From assembly GCA_017882615.1 (NCBI GenBank), contig JADGPD010000007.1:1-58609 (forward strand): a stretch of 58,609 nucleotides of DNA, written 5' to 3'. Below are positions 44,054 through 53,343 of this stretch, piece after piece (the first letter of the stretch is position 1; every line of letters starts with the position of its first letter). Under the pieces are notes generated by a model that had not been told where the DNA came from, searched no databases, and worked only from the letters and a program-made list of their open reading frames with translations. Source of the DNA: Thermoleophilia bacterium. GTDB lineage: Bacteria > Actinomycetota > Thermoleophilia > Gaiellales > Gaiellaceae. The translations under genes were made by a program, and so were the position numbers.

Positions 44054-45970
44054 ATGACGCGCCTGCTCGATCGAATCACCCTGCCCGAAGACCTCCACAA
44101 GCTGAGCGACGATGAGCTGCAGCAGCTGGCGCAGGAGATCCGCGAAGAGATCATCGAAACCGTCGGGGAGGTCGGAGGGCACTTCGCCGCCAACCTCGGC
44201 GCCTGCGAGCTCGCGGTCGCGATCCATTCCGTGCTCGATTCCCCGCGCGACAAGGTCATCTGGGACGTCGGCCACCAGGCTTATCCGCACAAGGTGATCA
44301 CGGGCCGGCGCGACGATCTAGCCACGATTCGCTCCTACGGCGGCCTGGCGCCCTTCTGCTCGATCTTCGAGTCCGAGCACGATGTGGCCGGCGGCGGACA
44401 TGCCTCGACCTCGATCGGCTGCGCCGTCGGCTTCAAAGAGGCGATGCGGCAGGGAATCGGCGAGGACGGGCGCGTGGTCGCGGTGATCGGCGACGGCGGA
44501 ATGACCGGCGGCGCCGCCTACGAGGCGATCCACCAGGCGGGCGGCCTCGAAACGCCCATCGTCGTTGTGCTGAACGACAACGGCATGTCGATCGCGCCCA
44601 ACGTCGGCGCGCTCTCTCGCCTGCTGACGCGGGCTCGGCTGAACTCGAACCTCTGGCACGCTCGCGAGGGCGTGGAGGATCGTCTGCGCCAGCTGCCGGA
44701 CGGGATCGGCGGCGCCTTCGACCGGTTGGGGCGACAGGTCAAGGGCTCCCTCAGGGCCTTGCACGCGGTCGGCCTGCTCTGGGAGGAGCTCGGCTTCGCC
44801 TACGTCGGCGTCGTCGACGGGCACGACGTGAAGGCGCTGCGCTCGGCGATGGCCGCCGCGCTAGGCGCTCAACGTCCGGTCGTCGTCCACGTCGCGACGG
44901 TCAAGGGAAAGGGTTTTGCGCCGGCGGAAGAGGGCGGCATGGCCGGCATGGAGAAGTGGCACGCGGCGAACCCGAAGTCGATTGCGAACGGCAAGCCGAA
45001 CGGCGCGACGGCGTCGGCGTCAGCGGGGCCGCCGGACTACACGACGGTCTTCGGAGGCGCACTGGTCAAGGAGTGCCGCCGCGACGAGCGCATCATCGGC
45101 ATCACGGCCGCGATGAGCTCGGGCACGGGCCTCAATTACCTCCAGAAGGCGCTGCCGGAGCGGTACTTCGACGTCGGGATCGCCGAGCAACAGGCGGTGC
45201 TGTTCGCCGCCGGGCTGGCGCTGCAGGGCGCGAAGCCCGTCTGCGCGATCTACTCCACCTTCCTGCAGCGCGCCTACGACCAGATCCTTCACGACGTGTG
45301 TTTGCAGCGTCTGAACGTCGTTTTTGCGATCGACCGCGCCGGTCTCGTCGGCGAGGACGGCGCGACGCACCACGGCGCTTTCGACATCGCCTACCTGCGT
45401 TCGCTGCCGAACATCGTGCTGATGGCTCCGCGCGACGAGGCGATGCTCGTGCACATGCTGCATACGGCGCTCCTCTACGACGACGGTCCGATCGCGCTGC
45501 GCTACCCGCGCGGCATGGGCACGGGCGCATCGCTGCCGGCCGAGCCGGAGCAGCTCGAGATCGGCACGGCGGAGTTGCTGCGCGAGGGCGAACGGGTTGC
45601 GCTCGTCGGCTACGGCAGCGGAGTCCAGAAGGCGCTCGAAGCAGCTGATCTGCTTGCCAAGCGCGGTCTCGAGGTGACGGTCGCCGACGCACGCTTTGCC
45701 AAGCCGCTCGACGCCGATTTCCTGCGCGATCTCGCCCGCGAGCACGAGCTGCTCGTCACGGTCGAGGAAGGGGTGCTGGCGGGCGGCTTCGGTTCCGCCT
45801 GCTGGGAGCTTCTCTCGGAGTACGAGCAGGCGCCGCGGATCATCCGCATCGGCCTGCCCGACCGCTTCATCGCCCACGGCGCGCCGGCGCTCCTGCACAA
45901 CGAGGTCGGGTTCACCGGCAAGCACATCGCCGAGCAGGTCGAGGCGGCTATCGCGGTCGTGAAGCAGTAA
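44054..45970 (+). CDS. dxs: 1-Deoxy-D-xylulose-5-phosphate synthase
   Basis: Thiamine-diphosphate enzyme joining pyruvate and glyceraldehyde 3-phosphate in the first step of the MEP isoprenoid pathway. The 638 aa show DVGHQAYPHK, the ThDP motif GDGGMTGGAAYEAI with a later NDNGMSIAPNVG, KGKGFAPAE, catalytic Glu in GIAEQQAVLFAAGLA, and the C-terminal transketolase domain. ATG 44054 is chosen with AAGG and AGGAGGT upstream, the latter rather far (13-14 nt). No other pathway gene is adjacent. Confidence 0.96.
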   Translation: MTRLLDRITLPEDLHKLSDDELQQLAQEIREEIIETVGEVGGHFAANLGACELAVAIHSVLDSPRDKVIWDVGHQAYPHKVITGRRDDLATIRSYGGLAPFCSIFESEHDVAGGGHASTSIGCAVGFKEAMRQGIGEDGRVVAVIGDGGMTGGAAYEAIHQAGGLETPIVVVLNDNGMSIAPNVGALSRLLTRARLNSNLWHAREGVEDRLRQLPDGIGGAFDRLGRQVKGSLRALHAVGLLWEELGFAYVGVVDGHDVKALRSAMAAALGAQRPVVVHVATVKGKGFAPAEEGGMAGMEKWHAANPKSIANGKPNGATASASAGPPDYTTVFGGALVKECRRDERIIGITAAMSSGTGLNYLQKALPERYFDVGIAEQQAVLFAAGLALQGAKPVCAIYSTFLQRAYDQILHDVCLQRLNVVFAIDRAGLVGEDGATHHGAFDIAYLRSLPNIVLMAPRDEAMLVHMLHTALLYDDGPIALRYPRGMGTGASLPAEPEQLEIGTAELLREGERVALVGYGSGVQKALEAADLLAKRGLEVTVADARFAKPLDADFLRDLAREHELLVTVEEGVLAGGFGSACWELLSEYEQAPRIIRIGLPDRFIAHGAPALLHNEVGFTGKHIAEQVEAAIAVVKQ

Positions 45971-46002
45971 CGCCGGGACCGCGACCGCCGCCCATCATTG
46001 TT

Positions 46003-46629
46003 TTACCTACCGGGGATCGCCTTCAACAGCTCCGCGGGCGGCACGAACATCGTCGTGTAGTCGTGACGCCAGCGAATCACCCCGTGCCGGTCGACGAGGA
46101 TGAACGTGTGCCCGGGCATGTCGGCGTGCATGCCGAGACCGAGCACGTCGTAGTCCATTGACATGCGGCGGCTCTCGTCGGAGAGGAGCGGCGTGTGGAT
46201 CTTGTAGGACGCCGCTGCCTGGCTAAGCTCCGCGGGCGAATCGGGCGTGATGCTGACGAGCGAGAGATGTCGCTTCGCGAGCTGCCCGGACATGCGCTCG
46301 AGCGACTGGATCTGCTCCAGGCAGGCCTGGCACATGACGCCCTCGCTGAAGAAAAGCAGTGTGTCCTGATGGCTCTTGAAATAGCGTGAGCTGAGCGGAC
46401 GACCGCTGACGACGTCGCCCACGGCGAAAGCCGGCGCCAGCCCGCTCGCGAGCCGGTTCCCGGCGGAGCTGCGCTTACCGGTCGATAGATACGCCACGGC
46501 GAAGAGCGCGACTACGACGAGCGTGCAAAGGGTCCACGTCGCGACTCGCCGCGCCGAATGGCTCTGCGGCGGCCGATAGGGCCGAGACTGGGTTCGCGGT
46601 CGTCGGTCAGGTCGTTTCTTGTTGCTCAT
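46003..46629 (-). CDS. Membrane-anchored thioredoxin-like (AhpC/TSA or TlpA-type) protein, 208 aa
   Basis: A long basic N-terminus and one transmembrane segment (about residues 29-48, WTLCTLVVVALFAVAYL) are followed by a thioredoxin fold with FFSEGVMCQACLEQIQSL (CxxC, about residues 99-102), SITPDSPAEL and HTFILVDRHGVIRW. The protein should face the outside. It is the last gene of a redox operon, starting 23 nt inside the CcdA-like gene, with AGAAGG 6 nt before ATG 46629. A thiol oxidoreductase fed by CcdA is the natural reading. Confidence 0.86.
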   Translation of the reverse strand: MSNKKRPDRRPRTQSRPYRPPQSHSARRVATWTLCTLVVVALFAVAYLSTGKRSSAGNRLASGLAPAFAVGDVVSGRPLSSRYFKSHQDTLLFFSEGVMCQACLEQIQSLERMSGQLAKRHLSLVSITPDSPAELSQAAASYKIHTPLLSDESRRMSMDYDVLGLGMHADMPGHTFILVDRHGVIRWRHDYTTMFVPPAELLKAIPGR

Positions 46630-47458
46630 CGGGAACCTTCTCCTTTTGGACTACGAGGTAGACGAGTGCGATCGCCAGCGCCCCGAGCAGCGGCCAGGCA
46701 AGCTCGTTTGGAATCCGCGCCAGCCAGACGCCGACACGTGTGAACCAGTGACCCAGCGTGCGCTGGTACCCAGGCGCCGTCTCGGCGTTGCCGCTCAAAG
46801 CGAGGAAGATGAAGAGGACGCCGAAGGCGGTGAAGATGACGCTTCCAAGCAAGCGCAGAAGCGATGTCCGCTTCGTGTAGCCGCCGATGCGGAGCGTCAG
46901 ACGGGGATCGCGTACGCGCTTGCGAGCCTGCCGCGCCAGCAGGGCGATCGGCAGTAGCGGCGCGATCAGACCAAGCAGGTAGGCCCCTCCCAGCGGGAGG
47001 CCGCCCCACCAGTGGCCGCTGACCGCCGAGAGCGTCATCGCGCCCGCCAGCACGGGTGCGCAGCAGGCGGTCGCCGCGCCAGAAAAAGCTCCGAGCGCGA
47101 ACACCGAGCCCGCCGATCCGGTCAGCTCGGGTTGCGGAAGCGGCAGCGAGATCATCGTGCCTCGATAGAGACTGATCGCGACGACGATCATCATCAGCCC
47201 GCCGGCGACAAACAGCACCGGGTGCCAGCTCGAGACGAGCGAGGCGACAGACGACGCGCCGAGCGTGATCGGCAAGACGACGACGGCTACACCGGCGACG
47301 TAGAGCGCGGTCAAGCGTGCGACCCGCCAGCGCCGGCCACCGCCGATCGCGGCCAGGTAGGTCGGCACCATCACCGCCGAGCAGCAGGGAGCGAAGAAGG
47401 CGACCATGCCGGCGGCAAACGCCGCCCCCGCAGATCCGGCCAGTAGCGCGCTGGTCAC
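46607..47458 (-). CDS. CcdA/DsbD-type transmembrane thiol electron carrier, 283 aa
   Basis: Six to seven transmembrane segments pass reducing equivalents from cytosolic thioredoxin to exported thiol proteins. The two redox positions are in FFAPCCSAVMVPTYLA (Cys25-26) and GAATACCAPVLAGAMTLS (about Cys132-133). Both are vicinal Cys pairs, unlike the single Cys usual at each site. GTG 47458 overlaps the glutaredoxin-like gene by 4 nt (GTGA) and its end overlaps the TlpA-like gene by 23 nt. Confidence 0.87.
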   Translation of the reverse strand: MTSALLAGSAGAAFAAGMVAFFAPCCSAVMVPTYLAAIGGGRRWRVARLTALYVAGVAVVVLPITLGASSVASLVSSWHPVLFVAGGLMMIVVAISLYRGTMISLPLPQPELTGSAGSVFALGAFSGAATACCAPVLAGAMTLSAVSGHWWGGLPLGGAYLLGLIAPLLPIALLARQARKRVRDPRLTLRIGGYTKRTSLLRLLGSVIFTAFGVLFIFLALSGNAETAPGYQRTLGHWFTRVGVWLARIPNELAWPLLGALAIALVYLVVQKEKVPDEQQETT

Positions 47459-47697
47459 AGGCCAAGCTCCTTACGCAGGCGCTTCTCCGAAAATCGCCCG
47501 TAGGCGACGACGCGCGCCCCGTCCCAGAGAACGGGCAGAAAGCTGAGCGGTGCGCCAGCGTCCGCGAGCACCTGGGCCTCGTCGGAGTGGATGTCGATCT
47601 CACGCGCGGCAAGACCGAGATGAGCGAGCACGTCCTCGCCGTGCGCGCACAGATGGCAGTCGTGGGAGGTGACGAAAACGAGTTCCTTGCCGGTCAT
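47455..47697 (-). CDS. Glutaredoxin-like protein, 80 aa
   Basis: Small thioredoxin-fold protein with the CHLC active site at residues 14-17 (SHDCHLCAHGEDVL) and a conserved LSFLPVLWDGARVVAYGRFSE segment with the cis-Pro. First gene of the redox operon; probably the cytosolic electron donor to the CcdA-like carrier. ATG 47697 has only a weak ribosome binding site. Its upstream region carries a GTGAAG direct repeat, described under the 47722-47738 entry. Confidence 0.87.
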   Translation of the reverse strand: MTGKELVFVTSHDCHLCAHGEDVLAHLGLAAREIDIHSDEAQVLADAGAPLSFLPVLWDGARVVAYGRFSEKRLRKELGL

Positions 47698-47721
47698 CGA
47701 CCCGCAGTATCGGCAAGGCCT

Positions 47722-47738
47722 GTGAAGGGGTCGTGAAG
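47722..47738 (-). promoter_or_regulatory. Direct repeat CTTCAC, 11-bp period (minus orientation)
   Basis: GTGAAG occurs at 47722-47727 and 47733-47738 (CTTCAC on the minus strand), exactly one helical turn apart and 25 bp upstream of the glutaredoxin-like gene. This is the layout of OmpR/PhoB-type response-regulator half-sites. Confidence 0.55.
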
Positions 47739-47787
47739 AAACGCAGATCCTCGGCTTCCGGGCTTCGGCGTCGCCGAAGGAGCCGTT

Positions 47788-47804
47788 TTCACAAGATCTT
47801 CACA
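47788..47804 (+). promoter_or_regulatory. Direct repeat TTCACA, 11-bp period (plus orientation)
   Basis: TTCACA occurs at 47788-47793 and 47799-47804, one turn apart, 14 bp before the response-regulator start. It mirrors the pair at 47722-47738, so one regulator could control both divergent operons and itself. Confidence 0.6.
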
Positions 47805-47817
47805 GGGTAAGCCCACC

Positions 47818-48521
<704 letters not shown>

Positions 48522-48525
<4 letters not shown>

Positions 48526-49871
48526 ACGTCTTCGGGCGTCTCAGCTTGCGCGTCCAGCTCGCGCTCGCGCTGGTTGCAGTAGCGCTGCTCGGAATCGGGA
48601 TCGCGACGCTCTTCTCCAACTTCGGCCTGCCGGGACTGGTGAACCAGGCCGCCCGCTCGCGCCTGGAGAGACAGGCGGGGCACCTCTCCTCGGTCGCGGC
48701 GGCTTTCTACAGCGGGAGCGGGCGCTGGACGCCCGCCGCAGGCAGCGCGGTCGTGCACGAGGGAAGGATCGCGGGCATCGACGCCGAGCTGCTGAACGCC
48801 CAGGGCAGGCGCATCGCCGGCAATGCGAAGCTGGAGCGCGGCGCCAGGCCCAACCAGGTACGCGTACCGGTGCGAGTGAGGGGCAAGCAAGTCGGCGTTC
48901 TCGTCGTCACGGCGCTCGGGGATCAAATCCTGACCCCTGAGGAGCAGCATCTGCGCCACTCGCTCGACCGGCTTCATCTCATCTCGGCCGGAGTCTCCGC
49001 ACTGGCCGCGCTCCTGGTCGCGCTGCTCGTCGCGGAGACGCTGACGCGACCGCTCAGGCGCATCCGTCTCGCCGCGGAGCGGATGGAGGAGGGAGAGCTG
49101 GGGACGCGGGTGGACATCTCCGGCACGACCGAGCTGGCCGCGGTCGGGCACGCCTTGAACCGGCTCGCGGCGACACTCGAGCACGAAGAAGAAACCCGGC
49201 GCGAGAGCGTCGCCGACCTCGCCCACGAGCTGCGCACTCCGGTGTCGGGCTTGCTCTCGCGGATCGAGGCGGCACAAGACGGCGTGCTCGAAGACGTGCG
49301 AGCCAACCTCGAAGCGATGCATGCCGAGACGCTACGACTCTCCATCCTGCTCGACGATCTGACTCGGCTTGCCGAGGCGCAGCGCCCGGGCATGCTGATC
49401 GAGAAGCTCCCGCTCGATCTGGCGACGATCGGCAAGAGACAGGCCGAGGCGTTCGCCCCCCGCTTCGCCGAGAAATCGATCGACTTCGAAACCGTGCTCA
49501 GCCCGGCGCCCGTGCTTGGAGATGCGGCCCGGTTGAGCCAGATCGTCTCGAACCTGCTCGAGAACGCTCTTCGCTACACGCCGAAGAGCGGACAGGTGTT
49601 CCTGCGCGTGCGGGAAGAAGGGGAGTCGGCCGTGCTCGAGGTGGCCGACACGGGCAGCGGCATCGCAGCCGAAGACCTGCGCCACGTGTTCACCCGTTTC
49701 TGGCGCGGTGAGAAGTCCCGCTCGCGCGAGACCGGCGGAGCCGGTATCGGGCTGGCGATAGTGGCCGAGCTCGTGCACGCTCACGACGGCCGAATCGACG
49801 TGGAGAGCAAGCTCGATCAGGGCTCCACCTTCCGCGTCAGCTTGCCGCTGGCGGCCGGCCTTCACGAATAA
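48522..49871 (+). CDS. Membrane histidine kinase partner, 449 aa
   Basis: Transmembrane segment about residues 10-32, an extracytoplasmic sensor loop of about 115 residues and a second segment (about 153-172). A HAMP domain (LTRPLRRIRLAAERMEEGEL), the HisKA box VADLAHELRTPVSG with His235 and a HATPase domain (NLLENALRY, DTGSGI, GGAGIGLAI) follow. It is the classic partner of the regulator at 47818. The sensor loop has no Cys, Met or His cluster that would betray a metal signal. Confidence 0.95.
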
Positions 49872-49940
49872 CGCATATCTCGTTCACAGCGCCTCCACCC
49901 CGGTCGGAGAAGATCGGCACTCGCAAACGGAGGTGGAGCG

Positions 49941-50165
49941 ATGCCGCAAGCCCTGTACTTTCTCTTACTGCTCGCCTGCCCGCTGGCGATGGTGCTCATG
50001 ATGCGCGCCATGCACGGCGGACACGGACAGCATTCCGGCGCAGACGATCACCACGAGCCCGACGAGGTCTCGCTCGACGACTTGCGCGCACGCCGAAGCG
50101 AGCTAGAGCGCAAGATCGCCGATCGAGAGCTCAGCGAGAGCCTGCCCGCAGATGCTCGCCGTTAG
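49941..50165 (+). CDS. Small His-rich membrane peptide of the copper block, 74 aa
   Basis: One transmembrane segment (MPQALYFLLLLACPLAMVLM, residues 1-20) is followed by MRAMHGGHGQHSGADDHHEP, a Met/His-rich stretch able to bind copper, and then an acidic coiled helix (LDDLRARRSELERKIADREL). It resembles short DUF2933-like proteins near copper genes, though I am not sure of the family. GGAGGTGG precedes ATG 49941. It ends 14 nt inside the cupredoxin-like gene. An upstream TTCACA (49884-49889) may belong to the two-component regulon. Confidence 0.78.
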   Translation: MPQALYFLLLLACPLAMVLMMRAMHGGHGQHSGADDHHEPDEVSLDDLRARRSELERKIADRELSESLPADARR

Positions 50166-50529
50166 TGCCATCGGTCGGCGCCGGCGCCGAAAGGCTCGGC
50201 CGGGCGTTCTCGTGCGCACGGGCTCCCCTTACGAGCCGGCCACCATCCACGTCTCGGCGGGCGAGCCGATCACGCTTCGCTTCCGCCGCGAGCCGTTCGC
50301 GGTCTGGGGCCGGCGGGTCATCTTTCCGACGCTCGGCAAGAGCATCGAACTACCGCTCTTCGGCGAGGTTGCGCTCGAGCTGCTGCTCGAGCCCGGACGT
50401 TACGAGTTCACCTGCGAGCAAGGTCTTCTGCGCGGCGCGCTGGTGGTCGAAGAGCGGCGCCGGCCGCGCGCGCTTGGGGCGCCGGCGCCCGTCGCTCGTC
50501 GTCCGGTCGGTTCGAGACCCGCCGCCTGA
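50152..50529 (+). CDS. Cupredoxin-like protein, 125 aa
   Basis: Beta-sandwich resembling the EfeO-type cupredoxin domain: YEPATIHVSAGEPITLRFRRE, FPTLGKSIELPLFGE, and LEPGRYEFTCEQGLLRGALVV with a Cys ligand at about residue 87. The usual upstream Cys/His ligand region (family REDPSPCSEEVVF-like) reads REPFAVWGRRVIF here, so the first ligand appears lost and copper binding is uncertain. No signal peptide precedes the domain; a basic RRRRRK start does. The start is ATG 50152, overlapping the previous gene; the C-terminus is Arg/Pro-rich. Confidence 0.75.
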   Translation: MLAVSAIGRRRRRKARPGVLVRTGSPYEPATIHVSAGEPITLRFRREPFAVWGRRVIFPTLGKSIELPLFGEVALELLLEPGRYEFTCEQGLLRGALVVEERRRPRALGAPAPVARRPVGSRPAA

Positions 50530-50603
50530 GGAGAGAATCGAGCGCCGTGGCGTTTGAACCGGCGCCTAAGGAGGTGATTCGAGCGCGTACCCACCCGGTT
50601 TTG

Positions 50604-50624
50604 ATATACCCCCTACAGGTATAT
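50604..50624 (+). promoter_or_regulatory. CsoR-type copper operator
   Basis: ATATACC (50604-50610) and GGTATAT (50618-50624) form a perfect inverted repeat around CCCTACA, very like the known CsoR operator core TACCC-TACGG-GGGTA type. It lies 18 bp before copZ. The operon's last gene is csoR, so copper-released repression and autoregulation are expected. Confidence 0.8.
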
Positions 50625-50642
50625 ACGAAAGGGAGACGAGAA

Positions 50643-50846
50643 ATGAGCGATGTTGCGACCTACACAGTCCCCGACATGAGCTGCGGCCACTGCAAGGCCG
50701 CGGTCACACAAGAGCTGTCGGCGCTTGCCGGCGTGCGCTCGGTGGAGGTCGATCTCGATACGAAGCTGGTGACCGTGACCGGCGAGAACTTGGACGATGC
50801 GGCACTCCGCGCCGCGATCGAGGATGCCGGCTACGAGGCGACGTAA
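50643..50846 (+). CDS. copZ: CopZ-type copper chaperone, 67 aa
   Basis: Heavy-metal-associated domain with the copper-binding MSCGHC motif (Cys14, Cys17), a ferredoxin-like fold ([17 protein letters not shown]) and the C-terminal [11 protein letters not shown]. It hands Cu(I) to the CopA ATPase. ATG 50643 has GGGAG 8 nt upstream; the stop shares one base with the copA start (TAATG). Transcription should be controlled by the CsoR operator directly upstream. Confidence 0.95.
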   Translation: MSDVATYTVPDMSCGHCKAAVTQELSALAGVRSVEVDLDTKLVTVTGENLDDAALRAAIEDAGYEAT

Positions 50847-52987
50847 TGGCGGGCGGATCCTCGACGAGTGAGCGCGAGCTGCGCCTCGACCTCACGGGCA
50901 TGACCTGCGCCTCCTGCGCCGCGCGGATCGAGCGCAAGCTGAACAAGCTGGAGGGCGTCGAGGCGACCGTCAACTTCGCCACCGAGCAGGCGACCGTCCA
51001 GTGCGATCCCTCCGTGACGGAGGGCGAACTGGTCGATGCCGTCGAGTCGATCGGCTACGGCGCCAGCCCGCTCGCGGCGGATCATCTGTACCGCGGCGGC
51101 GCCGAGGAGCACGCCCAGCACCATCCCGACGAGCCGCTGAAAAAGCTCCGGCTGAGGCTCGCGGCGGCGATCTTGCTAACCGTGCCGGTGGCGCTGGTGG
51201 CGATGATCTCGCCGCTTCAGTTCGCCGGCTGGGAGTGGCTGGCTCTGGCGCTCGCGACTCCGGTCGTCTTCTGGAGCGGGCTCGGCTTCCACCGCGTAGC
51301 GCTCAAGAACGCCCGCCACGCCGACGCCTCGATGGACACGCTGATCTCGATCGGCACCCTGGCCGCCTGGGGCTGGTCGACGGTAGTCCTCGTCGGCGGC
51401 CTAGCCGCCAGCACCTACTTCGAGGCGGCAGCGGCGATCACTACTTTGATCCTGCTCGGACGCTATCTGGAGGCGCGGGCCAAGGGACGCTCCTCGGAGG
51501 CGATCCGAAAGCTGCTCGAACTCGGCGCCAAGGAGGCGCGCGTCTTGCGGGGCGGCGAGGAAGTACTGGTACCGATCGAGGAGCTGGTCGTAGGCGACCT
51601 GTTCGTCGTGCGACCGGGTGAGAAGCTGGCGACGGACGGGATTGTCGTGGATGGAGCCTCGGCGCTCGACGAGTCGCTTCTGACCGGCGAGTCGCTGCCG
51701 GTGGAGGTCGTGCCCGGGAGCGAGGCGGCCGGGGCGACCCTCAACACGTACGGCCGCCTAGTGATACGCGCAACCAGGGTCGGTGCGGACACCGCGCTGG
51801 CGCAGATCGCACGCCTGGTCGAAGCCGCGCAGTCGGGCAAGGCGCCCGTGCAGCGGCTGGCCGACCGCATCTCGGCGGTCTTCGTGCCGATCGTGATCCT
51901 GATCTCGCTTGCGACTCTCGCGGGCTGGCTCGCCTTTGGCGGACCTGCCTCAGCCGCTTTCACGGCGGCGGTCGCGGTGCTGATCATCGCCTGCCCCTGT
52001 GCGCTCGGGCTGGCGACGCCGACGGCGCTGATGGTCGGAACCGGCCGCGGCGCCCAACTCGGAATCCTGATCAAAGGCCCGCAAATCCTGGAGCAGACGC
52101 GCAAGATCGACACGATCGTGCTCGACAAGACCGGCACCGTCACCGAGGGAAAGATGGAGCTGGCCGATTTGAGCCTGACGGCCGGCGCCACGCGCGCCGA
52201 GGTGCTGCGTCTGGCCGGAGCGGTCGAGGCCGCCTCGGAGCATCCGATCGCGGAGGCGGTCGCCCGTGCGGCCCGCGCCGAGCTCGGCACACTCCCCCCC
52301 GTCTCCGATTTCCGAAGTCAACCGGGTAGCGGCGTCTCCGGCACGGTCGATGGGCACGAGGTCACCGTCGGGCGGTACGACGGACGGATCGCCGTCTCCT
52401 GGGACGGCGTCGAGCGCGCCACGCTCGAGGTGAGGGACCGAGTCAAGTCCACGAGCGCCGAGGCGATCGCCGAGCTGAAACGGCTCGGATTGACGCCTGT
52501 GCTTCTCTCGGGCGACGCGAAGCCGATCGCGGAGGCGGTTGCCCGCGAGGTCGGAATCGAGCGCGTGCTGGCGGAGGTCCTCCCGGCCGACAAGGTCGCC
52601 GAGATCAAGCGCCTGCAGGACGCGGGCCGGGTGGTGGCGATGGTCGGCGACGGCGTCAACGACGCGCCCGCTCTCGCCCAGGCCGACCTCGGGCTGGCCA
52701 TCGGCAGCGGCACCGACGTGGCGATCGAGGCCTCCGATCTGACGCTCGTCTCGGGCGACCTGCGCGCCGCCGCCGACGCAATCCGCCTGGCGCGGCGGAC
52801 GCTGCGCACGATCAAGGGCAACCTCTTCTGGGCCTTCGCCTACAACGTGGCCGCGATACCGCTCGCGGTGAGCGGTTTGCTGAATCCGATCGTCGCGGCG
52901 GCGGCGATGGCCTTCTCCAGCGTCTTCGTCGTCACCAACTCCTTGCGGCTGCGCCGCTTCCACTCGCGAAGGGAGACAACGGCATGA
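50846..52987 (+). CDS. copA: Copper-exporting P1B-type ATPase
   Basis: Integral membrane Cu(I) pump, 713 aa. One N-terminal metal-binding domain has MTCASC (residues about 17-22). Eight transmembrane helices, the TGES actuator motif, the CPC ion site in [13 protein letters not shown], phospho-Asp in [19 protein letters not shown] (HP motif) and [12 protein letters not shown] are all intact, followed by the late transmembrane signature [16 protein letters not shown]. The gene is coupled on both sides, sharing 1 nt with copZ and 4 nt (ATGA) with csoR. Confidence 0.97.
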   Translation: MAGGSSTSERELRLDLTGMTCASCAARIERKLNKLEGVEATVNFATEQATVQCDPSVTEGELVDAVESIGYGASPLAADHLYRGGAEEHAQHHPDEPLKKLRLRLAAAILLTVPVALVAMISPLQFAGWEWLALALATPVVFWSGLGFHRVALKNARHADASMDTLISIGTLAAWGWSTVVLVGGLAASTYFEAAAAITTLILLGRYLEARAKGRSSEAIRKLLELGAKEARVLRGGEEVLVPIEELVVGDLFVVRPGEKLATDGIVVDGASALDESLLTGESLPVEVVPGSEAAGATLNTYGRLVIRATRVGADTALAQIARLVEAAQSGKAPVQRLADRISAVFVPIVILISLATLAGWLAFGGPASAAFTAAVAVLIIACPCALGLATPTALMVGTGRGAQLGILIKGPQILEQTRKIDTIVLDKTGTVTEGKMELADLSLTAGATRAEVLRLAGAVEAASEHPIAEAVARAARAELGTLPPVSDFRSQPGSGVSGTVDGHEVTVGRYDGRIAVSWDGVERATLEVRDRVKSTSAEAIAELKRLGLTPVLLSGDAKPIAEAVAREVGIERVLAEVLPADKVAEIKRLQDAGRVVAMVGDGVNDAPALAQADLGLAIGSGTDVAIEASDLTLVSGDLRAAADAIRLARRTLRTIKGNLFWAFAYNVAAIPLAVSGLLNPIVAAAAMAFSSVFVVTNSLRLRRFHSRRETTA

Positions 52988-53292
52988 CTGGTAGCGCGAC
53001 TCAAAAACACGGCTACAGCCCGCGCAAGGACGTTCTCGCCAAGCGCCTGCACCGGATCGAGGGCCAGGTGCGCGGCGTCGAGCGCATGATCCTCGAAGAT
53101 CGCTACTGCATCGACGTCCTGACCCAGGTCGCCGCGGTCTCGACGGCGCTCGACAGCCTGGCGCTCGAGATCCTCGACGATCACGTGAGCCACTGCGTAG
53201 CGGGAGCGCTCGCCTCGGGCGACGAAGAGGTCGCCGCCGAGAAGAGCCGCGAGCTGCTCGAAGCTGTGCAGCGCTTCACGAAGATGCGCTGA
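52984..53292 (+). CDS. csoR: Copper-sensing transcriptional repressor CsoR
   Basis: Helical DUF156 repressor released from DNA by Cu(I), 102 aa. The Cu(I) ligands Cys42, His67 and Cys71 (RYCIDV, DDHVSHC) have the same spacing as Cys36-His61-Cys65 of the Mycobacterium tuberculosis protein. [15 protein letters not shown] is the conserved DNA-binding helix. It is the last gene of the copZ-copA-csoR operon and presumably binds the operator at 50604-50624. Confidence 0.96.
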   Translation: MTGSATQKHGYSPRKDVLAKRLHRIEGQVRGVERMILEDRYCIDVLTQVAAVSTALDSLALEILDDHVSHCVAGALASGDEEVAAEKSRELLEAVQRFTKMR

Positions 53293-53331
53293 GTTCGCGG
53301 GTAGCAGCGCCGGCCTCGCCCGCGCGCTGGC

Positions 53332-53337
53332 TAGAGT
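53332..53337 (+). promoter_or_regulatory. Candidate -10 box for a leaderless transcript (EamA gene)
   Basis: TAGAGT is followed by CAGGCC and then GTG 53344; no Shine-Dalgarno is present. Confidence 0.5.
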
Positions 53338-53343
53338 CAGGCC

